NCBI RefSeq assembly: GCF_001584165.1
Contig: NZ_CP013233.1
Span: 1,992,620-2,056,619, forward strand
Reading direction: 5' to 3'
Length of the DNA stretch: 64,000 nt
Source: Collimonas arenae
GTDB taxonomy: Bacteria > Pseudomonadota > Gammaproteobacteria > Burkholderiales > Burkholderiaceae_D
The position numbers and the translations under genes are program-made. The notes below the pieces were generated by a model, which searched no databases, had not been told where the DNA came from, and worked only from the letters and a program-made list of their open reading frames with translations. Below, in pieces: positions 10,360-21,635 of this stretch (positions within the stretch are counted from its first letter, which is position 1; every line of letters begins with the position of its first letter).

Positions 10360-11588
10360 ATGACAGCAGCGCATCCGTCGTCGCACGCCAAATGGGTTTG
10401 GTTACTTTTCGCCTTGGTGCTGATCGTTGCGCCGCTGCTGTTCCCGCAAAGCGCTGCGTTGTCGATCCTGTCGCAATGCGGCAGCATGATGATTCTGGCC
10501 TTGTCCTTCAACATGCTGTTGGGGCAGAGCGGCATGCTGTCATTCGGGCATGCACTGTATGCCGGTTTGCCGGCATTTGCGGCGGCCCACGCGATGAACC
10601 GATTGGCCGGAGCGGGTGCTGCGGCGCTGTTGTTTGTGCCTTTGTTGGGCGGGTTGGCAGGATTGGCGTGCGGCGCACTGTTCGGTTACGTCACTACCCG
10701 CAAATCGGGCACAGCCTTGTCGATGATCAGCCTGGCATTGGTGGAAATGGCGGCTGCGGCGGTGTTGATGTTTCCCGCCTGGTTTGGCGGTGAAAGCGGT
10801 GTCAGCACCGACCGGGTGCTGGGTACGCCGTTGTTTGGCATCGATTTCGCGTCACCGTTGCAGGTGTATTACCTGATTGCGTTCTGGCTATTCGTTTCCT
10901 GCGCCGCCATGTATGCGTTGACGCGCACGCCGCTGGGGCGCATTGCCAATGCGGTGCGCGACAACCCCGAGCGTGCCGCCTTCGTCGGGCATGATCCGCG
11001 CCGTGTACGCTATCTGATGTTCATGCTGGCGGCCTTCTTTGCCGGCATCGGTGGTGCACTGGGCGCCATCAACTTTGAAATTGTCAGCGCCGAGAACCTG
11101 GGATTGCTGCGTTCGGCGCAAATCCTGTTGTTTACCTTTATCGGCGGCATCGGCTATTTCTTCGGACCGTTGCTGGGGGCGCTGGTCGGCGTGCTTTTTC
11201 TGGACTGTTATCGACTTACACCCGAGGCTGGCAGCTATATCTGGGCCTGCTGTTTGCTTGCATCGTGCTGTTTGCCCCGGGCGGACTGGCCGGGATCTGG
11301 ATCGGAGCCGTGTCGACCTGGCGCCGGTTGACGCTGTCGCAATTGCGGCGATTGGCAAAGCCGTTTTCGATGCTGTTGGCTGCGGGATTGCTCATGATCT
11401 GCGCCGGCGTGTACCTGATTGAGATGCTGTATCGGCATGCGGCAGAAGGCGGCGATGGCGCGCCGGTTTCTGTTGGCCTGATGGGTTTGTCGATCGGCGT
11501 ATTGCTTGTTGCGGCGGCAGTCATGCGGTCTGCGCGGCAGCGTTATCTGCATACGCTGGCAATGATGGATGAGGAGGCGCGGTCATGA
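10360..11588 (+). CDS. livM: Branched-chain amino acid-type ABC transporter permease (LivM), one contraction
   Basis: Second permease, about 409 residues after restoring one T in a six-T run near 11199. Landmarks: LALSFNMLLGQSGMLSFGHALYAG, the EAA-like loop LGRIANAVRDNPERAAFVGHD, FTFIGGIGYFFGPLLGA and APGGLAGIW. It carries an unusual C-terminal extension of about 100 residues with two more hydrophobic segments (FSMLLAAGLLMICAGVYLI and GLMGLSIGVLLVAAAV) after the usual end. The stop overlaps the livG start (ATGA). Confidence 0.87.
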
Positions 11589-12360
11589 GTGCGACAGAGC
11601 AGCCGATCGTGCTGGAGTTGCGCAATCTGCACAAGCAGTTCGGCGACACTCCGATTATTCGTGGCGCCGATTTGCAATTGCGGCAGGGGAAAGAATGGCT
11701 CTGATCGGCCCCAATGGCGCCGGCAAATCGACTTTGTTCAACCTGATCTCGGGCCGCAATGCGGTCACCAGCGGCGAGATACTGCTGCATGGCCGCCATA
11801 TCGCTGGCCTCAGTCCGTTCCAGGTGAATCGCCTCGGCCTGGCGCGCAGCTTCCAGATCACCAATATTTTTCCGCAACTGAGTGTTTGGGAAAATCTGCG
11901 CGTTGCGGTATTGGCTGCGCATGGCCATCGTCATGCGTTCTGGCGCAGGCTGGCGGCGCTGGACGCCATCAACCGGCGCACTGACGAAGTCCTGCGCTTG
12001 TGCGGCTTGCAAGGCCAGCGCGAGATGCCGGGCGGCGCCCTTGGATACGCCGGTCAGCGTGCGCTGGAGCTTGGCGTCACGATCGCCGGAGGCGCGGGCG
12101 TGCTGCTGCTCGATGAGCCGACCGCCGGCATGAGTCGCGATGAATCGGGGCAGGCGCTGGAGTTGATCCGACGCATCAGCGATGGCAAGACGTTGTTGCT
12201 GATCGAGCACGACATGGAGGTGGTATTCGGTCTGGCGGATCGAATCGCCGTGCTGGTCGAGGGGCGTGTTATCGCATGCGATACACCGGCCGCGATCCGC
12301 AGCAATCGAGCGGTGCAGGAGGCTTATCTCGGCACGCTGGGCGTGGAGTTCGGCTCATGA
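11585..12360 (+). CDS. livG: ABC transporter ATP-binding protein (LivG), one contraction
   Basis: About 258 residues. Walker A GPNGAGKST, the Q-loop region FQITNIFP, Walker B VLLLDEPTAG and H-loop LLIEHDM are intact. The signature loop reads GYAGQRALELG rather than the usual SYGEQR form. Restoring a G in a five-G run near 11689 joins the N terminus (MSATEQPIVLELRNLHKQFG) to the rest. It couples to livM and livF by ATGA overlaps and should form the LivG/LivF heterodimer. Confidence 0.88.
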
Positions 12361-13058
12361 GTGCGCTGCTGCAAATTCGCGGTTTGCATGCCTTCTACGG
12401 ACAGGGTCAGGTGCTGCGCGGCGTCGATCTGGAGGTCGGCCGCGGCGAAATTGTGGCTTTGCTAGGGCGTAATGGCGCTGGCCGCTCCAGCACATTGAAG
12501 GCGGCCATGGGCATGTTGCGCGGCAGCGGCTCGGTGTTGCTCGATGGCGCCGAACTGTTCGGTTTGAAAACCTTCCAGATTGCGCGTCAGGGTCTGGCTT
12601 ACGTGCCGGAAGAGCGTGCCGTATTTCCCACTTTGACGGTGCAGCAGAATCTACTTCTTGGGCAGCATGGTGGTGGCGTTGGAGGTGTCAATATCGACGA
12701 CATGCTGTGCCTGATGCCGCAATTGGCGGCACGCCGGCATGTTGCAGCAGGGGCATTATCCGGCGGCGAACAGCAGATGCTGAGTTTGTGTCGCAGCCTG
12801 ATGGGCGCGCCTAAAGCGATCATGGTGGATGAGCCAACCGAAGGCCTGGCGCCAGCCATGGTCAAGGTGGTTGCGCAGCATTTGCAACGGCTGCGAGAGC
12901 AGGGGTTAGGCGTGCTGCTGGTCGAGCAAAAGCTCGACATTGCGCTGGAGATTGCCGATCGCGTGCTGGTGATGGGGCGGGGGCGGATTGTGTTTGCCGG
13001 AACATCGTCCGAACTGCGACGCAATCAGGCGGTGCGCCGGCAATGGCTAGAAGTCTGA
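12357..13058 (+). CDS. livF: ABC transporter ATP-binding protein (LivF)
   Basis: 233 residues in a single intact frame; the ATG overlaps the livG stop. The signature LSGGEQQMLSLCRSLM, Walker B AIMVDEPTEGL and the late VLLVEQKLDIALEIADR are standard for LivF. Walker A reads GRNGAGRSS, with Arg43 in place of the lysine that contacts nucleotide phosphates. I recall Arg in some LivF relatives but cannot confirm its frequency. The cassette ends here. Confidence 0.9.
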   Translation: MSALLQIRGLHAFYGQGQVLRGVDLEVGRGEIVALLGRNGAGRSSTLKAAMGMLRGSGSVLLDGAELFGLKTFQIARQGLAYVPEERAVFPTLTVQQNLLLGQHGGGVGGVNIDDMLCLMPQLAARRHVAAGALSGGEQQMLSLCRSLMGAPKAIMVDEPTEGLAPAMVKVVAQHLQRLREQGLGVLLVEQKLDIALEIADRVLVMGRGRIVFAGTSSELRRNQAVRRQWLEV

Positions 13059-13083
13059 GCGTGATTTTGTTGCGGTTGACGGC

Positions 13084-13887
13084 CTACCAGTAGTCCTCAG
13101 TCACAAACTGCCCCGGCACTGCCCGTCGACATGGGCGCAGGCCGCGCTGGTGCAGCAGCTCCCGGGTTTCGGTAATCATTTCCGGATTGCCGCACATCAT
13201 GATGCGCGATTTCTCGACGGTGATATCCAGGCCTGCCGCAGCCTCCAGTGCGCCGTTCGCCAACAATGCAGTGATGCGTCCCTGTAAATTGCCTGGCGCT
13301 GCGGCTTGTACATCGCGTGTGGTGGAGCGCAACAGTCGTAGCCGTGCGCCGCCGGCCGCCAGTTCCGGTCGTGACGGCAACGATGTCAGCAGTTCCTGGT
13401 AGGCGAGTTCGTCGGCATTCCTGACGCAATGGACCAGGATCAGGTTGCGGAATTTCTGCCACACCGCCGGATCTTGCAGGATCGAGATGAACGGGCCGAG
13501 GCCGGTGCCGGTGGCCAGCATCCATAAATCCTCGCCATCGACAAAACGGTCCGCGGTCATGAAGCCGTAGCTGAATTTTTCGACCAGGATCGGCATGCCT
13601 GGCTGCAGGCTCTTGAGATGTTCGGTAAATTGGCCGCCGGGAACCTGCACCAGGAAATATTCCAGTTCCGGTTCGCTGGTTGCCGAAGTGACCGAATAGG
13701 CACGCCACAATACTTCTTCGCCAACGGTCACGCCGAGGCGGGCAAACTGTCCCGGCGTGAATTGATAGCCGGCCGGTCGCGTGCTGCGAAACGACAGCAG
13801 TTTGTCGGTCCAGTGGTGCACGCTGGTGACGCTTTCAGTGCTGGCCTTGAGCGGGGACACGGCTGGCTTGGGTGGCGTGCTGCTCAT
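13084..13887 (-). CDS. fpr: Ferredoxin-NADP+ reductase
   Basis: 267 residues. Bacterial subclass FNR exchanging electrons between NADP(H) and ferredoxin or flavodoxin via FAD. FAD site RAYSVTSA, the LATGTGLGPFISIL NADP-binding loop, VHCVRNADELAYQ, MMCGNPEMITETRELL and the terminal Tyr-Trp (EDYW) are present. Start ATG 13887 overlaps the stop of the upstream MFS gene by four bases; longer starts would run into that gene. It likely supports reductive or oxidative-stress metabolism. Confidence 0.92.
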   Translation of the reverse strand: MSSTPPKPAVSPLKASTESVTSVHHWTDKLLSFRSTRPAGYQFTPGQFARLGVTVGEEVLWRAYSVTSATSEPELEYFLVQVPGGQFTEHLKSLQPGMPILVEKFSYGFMTADRFVDGEDLWMLATGTGLGPFISILQDPAVWQKFRNLILVHCVRNADELAYQELLTSLPSRPELAAGGARLRLLRSTTRDVQAAAPGNLQGRITALLANGALEAAAGLDITVEKSRIMMCGNPEMITETRELLHQRGLRPCRRAVPGQFVTEDYW

Positions 13888-15361
13888 GAACGTGACTCCT
13901 CCGGTTGGCTGCCCTTGATGGCAGAAGACGCATTCAGGCGCAAGGCCTGGCGCACCGTGAAGAAAGCCAGCAGCGGCGCTGCGGCAAAACAGATGAACAG
14001 CCAATGCGCGGCATTGGAAGCGCCAGTCAGCCCACCTGGATCGGCAACGCCGGCTAGCGCCGCAACCATGCCGGCCAGCGCGGCGCCGATAGCGGTGGCG
14101 AACAGCTGCACGGTGGTCAGCGAGTAAGCCGCCAGGTTGCCTTCATCGGCAGGCGCGCTGCTTAATATCTTCGCCATCAGGTGCGGCATGCCCATGCCGA
14201 TGCCGAAGCCGACCAGCAATAGCACGACGCACAAGGGTAGCAAGCCGTAGCTGTCCAGCACCGCGGCCGACGGCAGCAGCAACGACAACGCCAGCAGCGC
14301 GACGATGACAACCACCGGCCCCGCCTTCATCACAAACCTGGCGCGCGCGCCGCTATAGCTGGAGAACAATAGCGCTGCCAAGGTCCAGCCGCAGGACATG
14401 ATGCCTGTCAGGTAACCGGCCAGCAGTGGCGAATGTCCCTGGATCACTTGCAGGAAATAAGGTACGTAGATTTCGGTGGTTAATCCCAGGATCATCAATA
14501 TCATGGTTGCATACAAGGCGCCGATACGGGTACGCAGCGAGAACGCACCGCTCGGCAGCAAGCGTGTGCCGCCGCGTCGCTCCAGCCAGGCGATCAGTGC
14601 AATCAGGGCGACGCCGAATGCAATGCCGCCGACATTCAGAATGATGCCGCTGAACAGGCTGGCCGCCGACACCGACATCACCGCCGCCGCCAGCAGCAGG
14701 ATTTTCAGGATCGGGATGCTCTCGGGTTTGTCGTCCGAACGGCTTTGTGGCGGGACTTTCAACGTGAACTGCACCAGCAGCGCCAGGATGATGGCGGCGG
14801 GTAGCAGCGCCCAGAACGCGCCGCGCCAGCTACCCATTTGAGCGAATATGCCGCCGATGGCCGGCCCGACAGCGTTGAAATGCCCCACATGCCGGACATC
14901 AGCGCCATCGCCCGCGACCACAGCGGCGGCGCAAAAACCACGCGGATCATCGCGTAAGACAACGCCACCAGCACGCCGCCGCCAAAGCCCTGCACGGTAC
15001 GCGCCGCCAGCAGCCAAACCATGTGCGGCGCCAGTGCGCAGCCGGCGGAGCCGAGCGAAAACACCAGCAACGCCAGCAGGCAGGCGCTGCGATAGCCGAG
15101 CCATTCGACCAGGCGTGAAGCAACGCCGGCGGCAATGATCGACGCCACCACGAACAGTGAAGTGGCCCAGGCATAGTATTCCAGGCCGCCGATCTCCTTG
15201 ACTACCGACGGCAGGATGGTGGTGACGATATAGACGTTGGTGGCGTGCATGCCGACGCCGCCGGCCAGGGTGATGGAGCGCAGTGCGTTGCGGCCCGACA
15301 GCAGGTCGGACCAGCTGGCCGGTGCATCGTTTGAATTAATTGCGGAAGAGGTAGCCGACAT
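13884..15361 (-). CDS. MFS transporter, one contraction
   Basis: About 492 residues with roughly 12-14 hydrophobic segments; the landmark is LVEWLGYRSACLLALLVFSLGSAGCALAPHM, the MFS loop 2-3 region of drug/proton antiporters. A missing G near 14867 splits the frame at STLSG/PAIGG. Start ATG 15361 (MSATSSAINS) has AGGAC upstream. It lies 80 bases after hutC and overlaps fpr. The substrate cannot be predicted; a role in hut uptake is possible but unsupported. Confidence 0.82.
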
Positions 15362-15441
15362 GGGCAATATGTCCTGTTTTTGCTGCTTCAGAGTTGAAAT
15401 TCTACTGCGCCGGCTCAGACGGCGCTGGCGGTCTGTACGGT

Positions 15442-16158
15442 TCAGAAACCGCCGGTAAACTGGTATCGGGAGCCGGGATGCCACAGGCTGACCGAGGTTG
15501 CCACGGCGTCGTGGACCCAGGTGCGGCGCGACAGCAGCAGGCATGGTTCGCCGGCTTCCATCTGTAGCAGCTTGCGCACTGCGGCGTCTGGCATTTTCGA
15601 TTCGATGCTGTATTCGGCGCGATCTAACGGTGCCACCTGCACCATGTAGTGATTCGGCGTGATGCGATGAAAATCCTGCTGCAGGTAATCCGGAAACAGC
15701 GCTGGATTGGTGTAACGATCTTCTAGTTGGATCGGGATGTCGTCGGCGAAATGCACGATCACTGAATGGAATACCGAGCCGCTGTCGAAGCCAAGCGCCT
15801 TCAATGCCACCGGCGTGGCGCTGGCTTCCAGCGTCAGCACCTGGCTACGGTAGCGGTGGCCGCGCGCTACCAGTTCGTCGTCGATACTGCGGATTTCCAC
15901 CAGAGTCGATTGATATTTTCCCGGCGCGACATAGGTGCCGGAGCCTTGAATCCTGACCAGCATTTGATTGTCGGTCAGCTCACGCAATGCGCGGTTGACT
16001 GTCATTCGCGACAGGTTGAATTGCAACATCAGTTCGCGTTCAGACGGGATCAGGTCGCCCGGCTTCCATTCACCGCTGCGGATCTGCTGCAATACATGAT
16101 CCTTGACCAGTTGAAATGAGGGTACTGCCTTGTTGTTCTTTGCTAATGCGCCATGCAT
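15442..16158 (-). CDS. hutC: Histidine utilisation repressor, GntR/HutC family
   Basis: 238 residues: a GntR winged helix (residues about 15-80; VLQQIRSGEWKPGDLIPSERELM, FNLSRMTVNRALRELT, RIQGSGTYVA) followed by a UTRA ligand domain (HRYRSQVLTLEA, PIQLEDRYTNPALFPDYL). HutC represses hut genes and is released by urocanate. Start ATG 16158 has AGGAG eight bases upstream. It is divergent from hutU across 278 bases that hold a perfect inverted repeat fitting its operator. Confidence 0.93.
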   Translation of the reverse strand: MHGALAKNNKAVPSFQLVKDHVLQQIRSGEWKPGDLIPSERELMLQFNLSRMTVNRALRELTDNQMLVRIQGSGTYVAPGKYQSTLVEIRSIDDELVARGHRYRSQVLTLEASATPVALKALGFDSGSVFHSVIVHFADDIPIQLEDRYTNPALFPDYLQQDFHRITPNHYMVQVAPLDRAEYSIESKMPDAAVRKLLQMEAGEPCLLLSRRTWVHDAVATSVSLWHPGSRYQFTGGF

Positions 16159-16336
16159 ACGCCGGCTCCTACTCAATAAATTTCATTACGGATACTACAA
16201 CAGTTGGGGGGCAACCGAAGTATGCAAGATCAAGTAAGCTTTAAGTCAACGGGAATCTTTGATGCCATGATTGTCCGTAAGGTTATTCGTGTGCCAACCG
16301 TTCTCGAAGCATCGCCAGAAGTTTGGATAAATCCGG

Positions 16337-16382
16337 TTGACTAAGTTGTATAGGCATTATATCTTACTGGCCTATACAACTT
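16337..16382 (+). promoter_or_regulatory. hutU promoter with HutC operator candidate
   Basis: A TTGACT -35 box (16337-16342) is followed 17 bases later by TATCTT (16360-16365). A perfect 13-bp inverted repeat, AAGTTGTATAGGC at 16343-16355 and its complement at 16370-16382, fills the spacer and the start region, leaving a 14-base gap. Each arm contains TTGTATA, resembling HutC half-sites. A repressor bound here would block RNA polymerase. Operator identity is inferred from position and adjacent hutC. Confidence 0.75.
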
Positions 16383-16436
16383 GTACTTTGAATGCGAACA
16401 TTGTTGAGCGAATAACTTTTACGGAGACCAGTCACC

Positions 16437-18140
16437 ATGAGCACACCGACCAGCACCGATCCACGCCGCGATCCGAGCCGCACCATCCGCGCAGCACGCG
16501 GCACCCAGTTGACCGCCAAGAGCTGGTTGACCGAAGCGCCGCTGCGCATGCTGATGAACAACCTCGATCCGGAAGTGGCCGAGCGGCCGAACGACCTGGT
16601 GGTGTATGGCGGCATCGGCCGGGCGGCGCGTGACTGGGCCTGTTTTGACAAGATCGTTGAAGCGTTGACCAAACTGAACGACGATGAAACATTACTGATC
16701 CAATCCGGTAAGCCGGTCGGCGTATTCCAGACCCACGCCGATGCACCGCGGGTGCTGCTGGCCAATTCCAACCTGGTGCCGAAATGGGCCAATTGGGAGC
16801 ACTTCAACGAACTCGACCGCAAAGGCTTGTTCATGTACGGCCAGATGACCGCCGGCAGCTGGATCTACATCGGCAGCCAGGGCATCGTGCAAGGCACGTT
16901 CGAAACTTTTGCCGAAGCCGGGCGCCAGCATTTTGGCGGCGACCTGTCTGGGCGTTGGATCCTGACCGCCGGCCTGGGCGGCATGGGCGGCGCGCAGCCT
17001 TTGGCCGCGACGCTGGCTGGCGCCGCTTCGCTGACCATCGAATGCAAGCAGTCGAGCATCGACTTCCGCCTGCGCACGCGCTATCTCGACAAGCAGGCCA
17101 AGAACCTGGACGACGCGCTCGATCTGATCAAGTACCACACCGAACGCAAGGAAGCGATTTCCATCGGCCTGCTCGGCAATGCCGCGGAAGTGCTGCCGGA
17201 GCTGGTGAGGCGCGCCAAGGCTGGCGGCATCAAGCCCGACCTGGTGACCGACCAGACCTCGGCGCATGACCTGATCAACGGTTATCTGCCAATCGGCTGG
17301 AGCGTAGAGCAATGGGTGGCGGCGCAAAACGATCCGTCGCAGCAGGCGCGGCTGACTGCCGATGCCGCCCACTCGTGCGCGCAGCACGTGCAGGCGATGC
17401 TGGATTTCCATGCGATGGGCATCAAGACCGTCGATTACGGCAACAATATCCGCCAGGTTGCATTCGACCAAGGCGTCAAGAATGCCTTCGATTTCCCCGG
17501 CTTTGTGCCGGCGTACATTCGCCCGCTGTTCTGTGAAGGAAAAGGGCCGTTCCGTTGGGTGGCCTTGTCCGGCGATCCGGAAGATATCTACAAGACCGAC
17601 GCCAAGATCAAGGAGTTGTTCCCCGAAAATAAGCACGTACATCGCTGGCTGGACATGGCGCACGAACGGATTGCATTCCAGGGCTTACCCGCGCGGATCT
17701 GTTGGCTTGGCTTGGGCGAGCGCCATATTGCAGGCCTGGCCTTCAACGAGATGGTACGTAACGGCGAACTGAAAGCGCCGGTCGTGATCGGCCGCGATCA
17801 CCTCGATACCGGCTCGGTCGCCAGCCCGAACCGTGAAACCGAAAGCATGAAAGATGGCAGCGATGCCGTCTCCGACTGGCCGCTGCTGAATGCTTTGCTG
17901 AATACATCCGGCGGTGCCACCTGGGTTTCGCTGCATCACGGTGGCGGCGTTGGCATGGGCTATTCGCAACATGCCGGCATGGTGATCGTTGCCGACGGCA
18001 CTGATGCCGCCGCCAAGCGCCTGGCGCGCGTGCTGGTCAACGATTGCGCGTCGGGCGTCATGCGTCATGCCGATGCCGGCTATGAGGCAGCGGTGGAATG
18101 CGCCAAGCGGCACAATCTGAATTTGCCAATGATTAAGTAA
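16437..18140 (+). CDS. hutU: Urocanate hydratase
   Basis: 567 residues, full length. Second step of histidine breakdown: urocanate to imidazolonepropionate using tightly bound NAD+. Landmarks include [26 protein letters not shown] (NAD site), CLGLGER-type motif ([11 protein letters not shown]), [18 protein letters not shown] and [22 protein letters not shown] lies upstream of the ATG. It is first in the hutUHDIFG operon. Confidence 0.97.
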   Translation: MSTPTSTDPRRDPSRTIRAARGTQLTAKSWLTEAPLRMLMNNLDPEVAERPNDLVVYGGIGRAARDWACFDKIVEALTKLNDDETLLIQSGKPVGVFQTHADAPRVLLANSNLVPKWANWEHFNELDRKGLFMYGQMTAGSWIYIGSQGIVQGTFETFAEAGRQHFGGDLSGRWILTAGLGGMGGAQPLAATLAGAASLTIECKQSSIDFRLRTRYLDKQAKNLDDALDLIKYHTERKEAISIGLLGNAAEVLPELVRRAKAGGIKPDLVTDQTSAHDLINGYLPIGWSVEQWVAAQNDPSQQARLTADAAHSCAQHVQAMLDFHAMGIKTVDYGNNIRQVAFDQGVKNAFDFPGFVPAYIRPLFCEGKGPFRWVALSGDPEDIYKTDAKIKELFPENKHVHRWLDMAHERIAFQGLPARICWLGLGERHIAGLAFNEMVRNGELKAPVVIGRDHLDTGSVASPNRETESMKDGSDAVSDWPLLNALLNTSGGATWVSLHHGGGVGMGYSQHAGMVIVADGTDAAAKRLARVLVNDCASGVMRHADAGYEAAVECAKRHNLNLPMIK

Positions 18141-18237
18141 GCAATAAACGCGGCAGGGTGCGATTCATCCGTAGAATCGAGTTTGAATTGCGCTTATCCG
18201 GCGCTACAGTGAACAGATAATTGTGAAAGAAATGCAT

Positions 18238-19776
18238 ATGAAAACATCGTTAACCCTGCAACCGGGAAAAATGTCGCTGGCGGAAATCCGCAGCATCTGG
18301 GCCGATGCCGTGCCACTGCAATTGCCGGCATCCGCCTATACCGCGATCAATGCCTCGGCCGCTACCGTGGCCCGGATCGTCGAGCGCGGCGATGCCGCCT
18401 ACGGCATCAATACCGGTTTTGGCAAACTGGCCAAGACCCGCATTCCGGATGAACAACTTGAGCTGCTGCAACGCAACCTGATCCTGTCGCATTCGGTCGG
18501 TACCGGCGACCTGATGGACGACGCCGCAGTGCGCTTGATCCTGGCGATGAAAATCGGCAGCCTGGCGCGCGGCTTTTCCGGCATCCGGGCGCAGGTGATC
18601 GATACCTTGCTGGCGATTTACAACGCCGGCATCATGCCGTGCATTCCGGTCAAGGGCTCGGTCGGCGCTTCGGGCGACTTGGCGCCGTTGTCGCACATGA
18701 CACTGGCGATCCTGGGCGAAGGCCAGGTACGGGTTGATGGCAAGCTGGTTGACGCCAAGGAAGCGCTGGCGAAGGCAGGTATTGCACCGATCGTGCTGGC
18801 CGCCAAGGAAGGACTGGCGCTAATCAACGGCACCCAGGTCTCTACCGCATTGACCCTGCATGGCTTGTTCCTGGCCGAGCGCGTGCTGGAAGCGGCTGCC
18901 GTTACGGGCGCGTTGGCTGTCGACGCGGCGCGCGGCAGCGACGCGCCGTTTGATCCACGCGTACATGAAGTGCGCGGCCAGCCGGGGCAGATCGCCACCG
19001 CCAAGATCTATCGCCAACTGCTGAATGGCAGCGCGATCCGCCAATCGCATCTGGTAAATGACGAGCGCGTACAAGATCCGTACAGCTTGCGCTGCCAGCC
19101 GCAGGTGATGGGCGCTTGCGTTGACCTGATCGGCAATGCCGCACGTACGCTGCTGATTGAAGCCAATGCGGTGACCGATAATCCGCTGATCTATGCCGAA
19201 CACGATGAAGTCATCTCTGGCGGTAATTTTCATGCCGAGCCGGTGGCCTTTGCCGCCGATACGCTGGCATTGGCGATTGCTGAAATTGGCGCCTTGTCCG
19301 AGCGTCGTATCGCTTTGTTGATCGATTCTTCGCTGTCCGGATTGCCACCATTTCTGGTGCAATCATCCGGCCTCAATTCCGGCTTCATGATTGCGCATGT
19401 CACCGCGGCCGCGCTGGCATCGGAAAACAAATCGCTGGCGCATCCCGCCAGCGTCGATAGCCTGCCGACTTCCGCCAATCAGGAGGACCACGTCAGCATG
19501 GCGACCTTCGCCGGTCGCCGCCTGCACGAAATGGCGCACAATACGGCTACCATCGTCGCGATTGAATTGCTGGCCGCAGCGCAGGGCGTCGATTGTCATC
19601 AGCCGCTGACCACTTCGCCGTTGCTGGCCGACGTATTGCAACGCTTGCGCCAGCAGGTGGCGTTCTACGACAAGGATCGTTTCTTCGCACCCGATATCGA
19701 AGCGGCGAAGCAACTGGTGCTGCAAGGTACTGTCAGCGCCAGCTGCGCGTCGTTATTCACCGAGTTATACGCCTGA
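18238..19776 (+). CDS. hutH: Histidine ammonia-lyase
   Basis: 512 residues. First step: deaminates L-histidine to trans-urocanate. The Ala144-Ser145-Gly146 triad in [15 protein letters not shown] self-cyclises to the MIO electrophile. [31 protein letters not shown] and [10 protein letters not shown] are all present. I chose ATG 18238 (MKTSLTL) because a purine-rich GAAAGAAA precedes it; GTG 18223 and ATG 18232 are in frame. About 97 bases separate it from hutU. Confidence 0.97.
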   Translation: MKTSLTLQPGKMSLAEIRSIWADAVPLQLPASAYTAINASAATVARIVERGDAAYGINTGFGKLAKTRIPDEQLELLQRNLILSHSVGTGDLMDDAAVRLILAMKIGSLARGFSGIRAQVIDTLLAIYNAGIMPCIPVKGSVGASGDLAPLSHMTLAILGEGQVRVDGKLVDAKEALAKAGIAPIVLAAKEGLALINGTQVSTALTLHGLFLAERVLEAAAVTGALAVDAARGSDAPFDPRVHEVRGQPGQIATAKIYRQLLNGSAIRQSHLVNDERVQDPYSLRCQPQVMGACVDLIGNAARTLLIEANAVTDNPLIYAEHDEVISGGNFHAEPVAFAADTLALAIAEIGALSERRIALLIDSSLSGLPPFLVQSSGLNSGFMIAHVTAAALASENKSLAHPASVDSLPTSANQEDHVSMATFAGRRLHEMAHNTATIVAIELLAAAQGVDCHQPLTTSPLLADVLQRLRQQVAFYDKDRFFAPDIEAAKQLVLQGTVSASCASLFTELYA

Positions 19777-19804
19777 TAAAACCTTTGAAGGACGGCAGTA
19801 ATCC

Positions 19805-20404
19805 ATGAAACTGATCCGCTTCGAAGACTTGCCGGCGACGCCCTGGAAAAACGGTGGCGGCGTGACGCGCGAGCTATACAGTTATCCGGCTGCGTCTTCA
19901 TTCGACACCTTCTTGTGGCGCGTGAGTATTGCCGATGTGGCCCAGTCAGGTGCATTTTCCAGCTTTGCTGGTGTCGACCGGGTGATTACCTTGCTGGCCG
20001 GAGACGGCATGCAACTGCTGGTAGAAGACAGCGCCGCAGTGCCGTTGTTGCCATTGCAGCCGCATCGCTTTCGCGGCGAGCAGCAGATTGCTGCTCGGCT
20101 GGACGGCGGGGCCTGCCGCGATTTCAACCTGATGCTGCGCCGTGGCGCCGCGACCGGAGAGTTGCAGGTCTGGCACGCCGACCAGGATTTGACCGAAAGT
20201 TGCGACTTGCTATATTGCGTCCAAGGTGGCTGGGACGTGTTGGGCGATCAGGGGGAGCAGGCGACGCTGGCGGAACGGCAAGCCTTGGTTTGCGATGATC
20301 TGTCCGGTCCGGTGTCGTTGCGTTCCTTGCATGCCGGTAGTGTATTAATCAGCATCAACGTCAATCTGCAACAGGAAGGCCGCCATGCCGCAGAACCAAG
20401 TTAA
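19805..20404 (+). CDS. hutD: HutD family cupin protein
   Basis: 199 residues with the HutD signature [15 protein letters not shown] near the N terminus, [24 protein letters not shown], and a double-stranded beta-helix body. HutD is found in many hut operons; it has been proposed to limit operon activity or bind a pathway metabolite, but no catalytic role is settled. Its 3' end overlaps the hutI start by 20 bases. Confidence 0.9.
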   Translation: MKLIRFEDLPATPWKNGGGVTRELYSYPAASSFDTFLWRVSIADVAQSGAFSSFAGVDRVITLLAGDGMQLLVEDSAAVPLLPLQPHRFRGEQQIAARLDGGACRDFNLMLRRGAATGELQVWHADQDLTESCDLLYCVQGGWDVLGDQGEQATLAERQALVCDDLSGPVSLRSLHAGSVLISINVNLQQEGRHAAEPS

Positions 20405-21635
20405 TTCAGCCCGGTCGGCCGATGGCATCTGGCATAACGCCCGCATCGTGCCGGCCGGCAATCCTGATCACACCATTGTCGACGCCGTCATCGTGGTGCG
20501 CGATGGCGTCATTGCCTGGCTTGGCAGCGAAGCATCACTGCCGGCCGAGTTTTCCGATCCGGCGCTGCCGCGTCACGATGTCGGCGGCCGATGGATTACG
20601 CCCGGGCTGATCGATTGCCACACACATCTGGTCTACGGCGGCAACCGCGCCGATGAATTTGCATTGCGCCTGGCCGGCGCCAGCTACGAGGAAATCGCGC
20701 GGCGTGGCGGCGGCATCGTCTCGACCGTGCGCGCCACCCGGCTGGCGGATGAAGACAGTTTGTTCGAGCAGTCAGCAGGGCGGCTGGAAGCCCTGCTGGC
20801 GGAGGGCGTGACAACGATTGAAATCAAATCCGGCTATGGGCTGGACCTGGACGGCGAACGCAAGATGTTGCGTGTGGCGCGGCGCCTGGGGCAGCACTAT
20901 CCGGTCACGGTGTATACGACCTTCCTTGGCGCCCATGCGCTGCCGCCGGAATATCTGGGCCGTGCCGACGAATATATCGCGCTGGTCTGCGACATCATGC
21001 TGCCGACGCTGCATGGCGAAGGGTTGGTCGATGCGGTCGACGTGTTTTGCGAGAACATCGGCTTTACGGTGGCGCAAAGCGAACTGGTTTTTAACGCCGC
21101 GCAACGCCTTGGCCTGCCGATCAAGATGCACGCCGAACAACTGTCGAATATCGGCGGTACGCAGTTGGCGACGCGTTTCAATGCCTTGTCGGTGGATCAC
21201 CTGGAACATCTGACAGAAGCCGATGTGATCGCCATGCAGCGTAGCGGAACCGTGGCGGTGCTGTTGCCGGGCGCCTACTACTTCATCCGCGAAACCAAAC
21301 AGCCGCCGCTCGATCTGCTGCGACGCCACGGCATACCGATGGCGTTGGCGACCGACAGCAATCCCGGCACATCGCCGACCACGTCCTTGCTGCTGATGTC
21401 GAACATGGCCTGCACATTGTTCCGGATGACGGTAGCGGAATCATTGCAGGGCGTTACCGTCCATGCCGCACAAGCGATTGGCCAGGGCGCGCGGCACGGC
21501 CTGCTTGAGGCGGGACGGGCTGCCGATTTCGTGGTCTGGTCGGTTGACTCACTGGCCGAGCTGGCCTATTGGTCCGGTCTCAATCCTTGCCGCACGGTGG
21601 TACGTGGCGGCAGCATTACCCGAGGACAGCCATGA
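20385..21635 (+). CDS. hutI: Imidazolonepropionase
   Basis: 416 residues. Third step: hydrolyses imidazolonepropionate to N-formimidoyl-glutamate. An amidohydrolase with metal ligands in [16 protein letters not shown], the HAEQL region ([16 protein letters not shown]), VDHLEHL and [14 protein letters not shown]. It starts within hutD, and its stop overlaps hutF, giving tight translational coupling. Confidence 0.97.
   Translation: MPQNQVNSARSADGIWHNARIVPAGNPDHTIVDAVIVVRDGVIAWLGSEASLPAEFSDPALPRHDVGGRWITPGLIDCHTHLVYGGNRADEFALRLAGASYEEIARRGGGIVSTVRATRLADEDSLFEQSAGRLEALLAEGVTTIEIKSGYGLDLDGERKMLRVARRLGQHYPVTVYTTFLGAHALPPEYLGRADEYIALVCDIMLPTLHGEGLVDAVDVFCENIGFTVAQSELVFNAAQRLGLPIKMHAEQLSNIGGTQLATRFNALSVDHLEHLTEADVIAMQRSGTVAVLLPGAYYFIRETKQPPLDLLRRHGIPMALATDSNPGTSPTTSLLLMSNMACTLFRMTVAESLQGVTVHAAQAIGQGARHGLLEAGRAADFVVWSVDSLAELAYWSGLNPCRTVVRGGSITRGQP

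Noticed and set aside
16692..17663. 323-codon frame antisense to hutU
   Set aside because: hutU is complete and conserved on the other strand.
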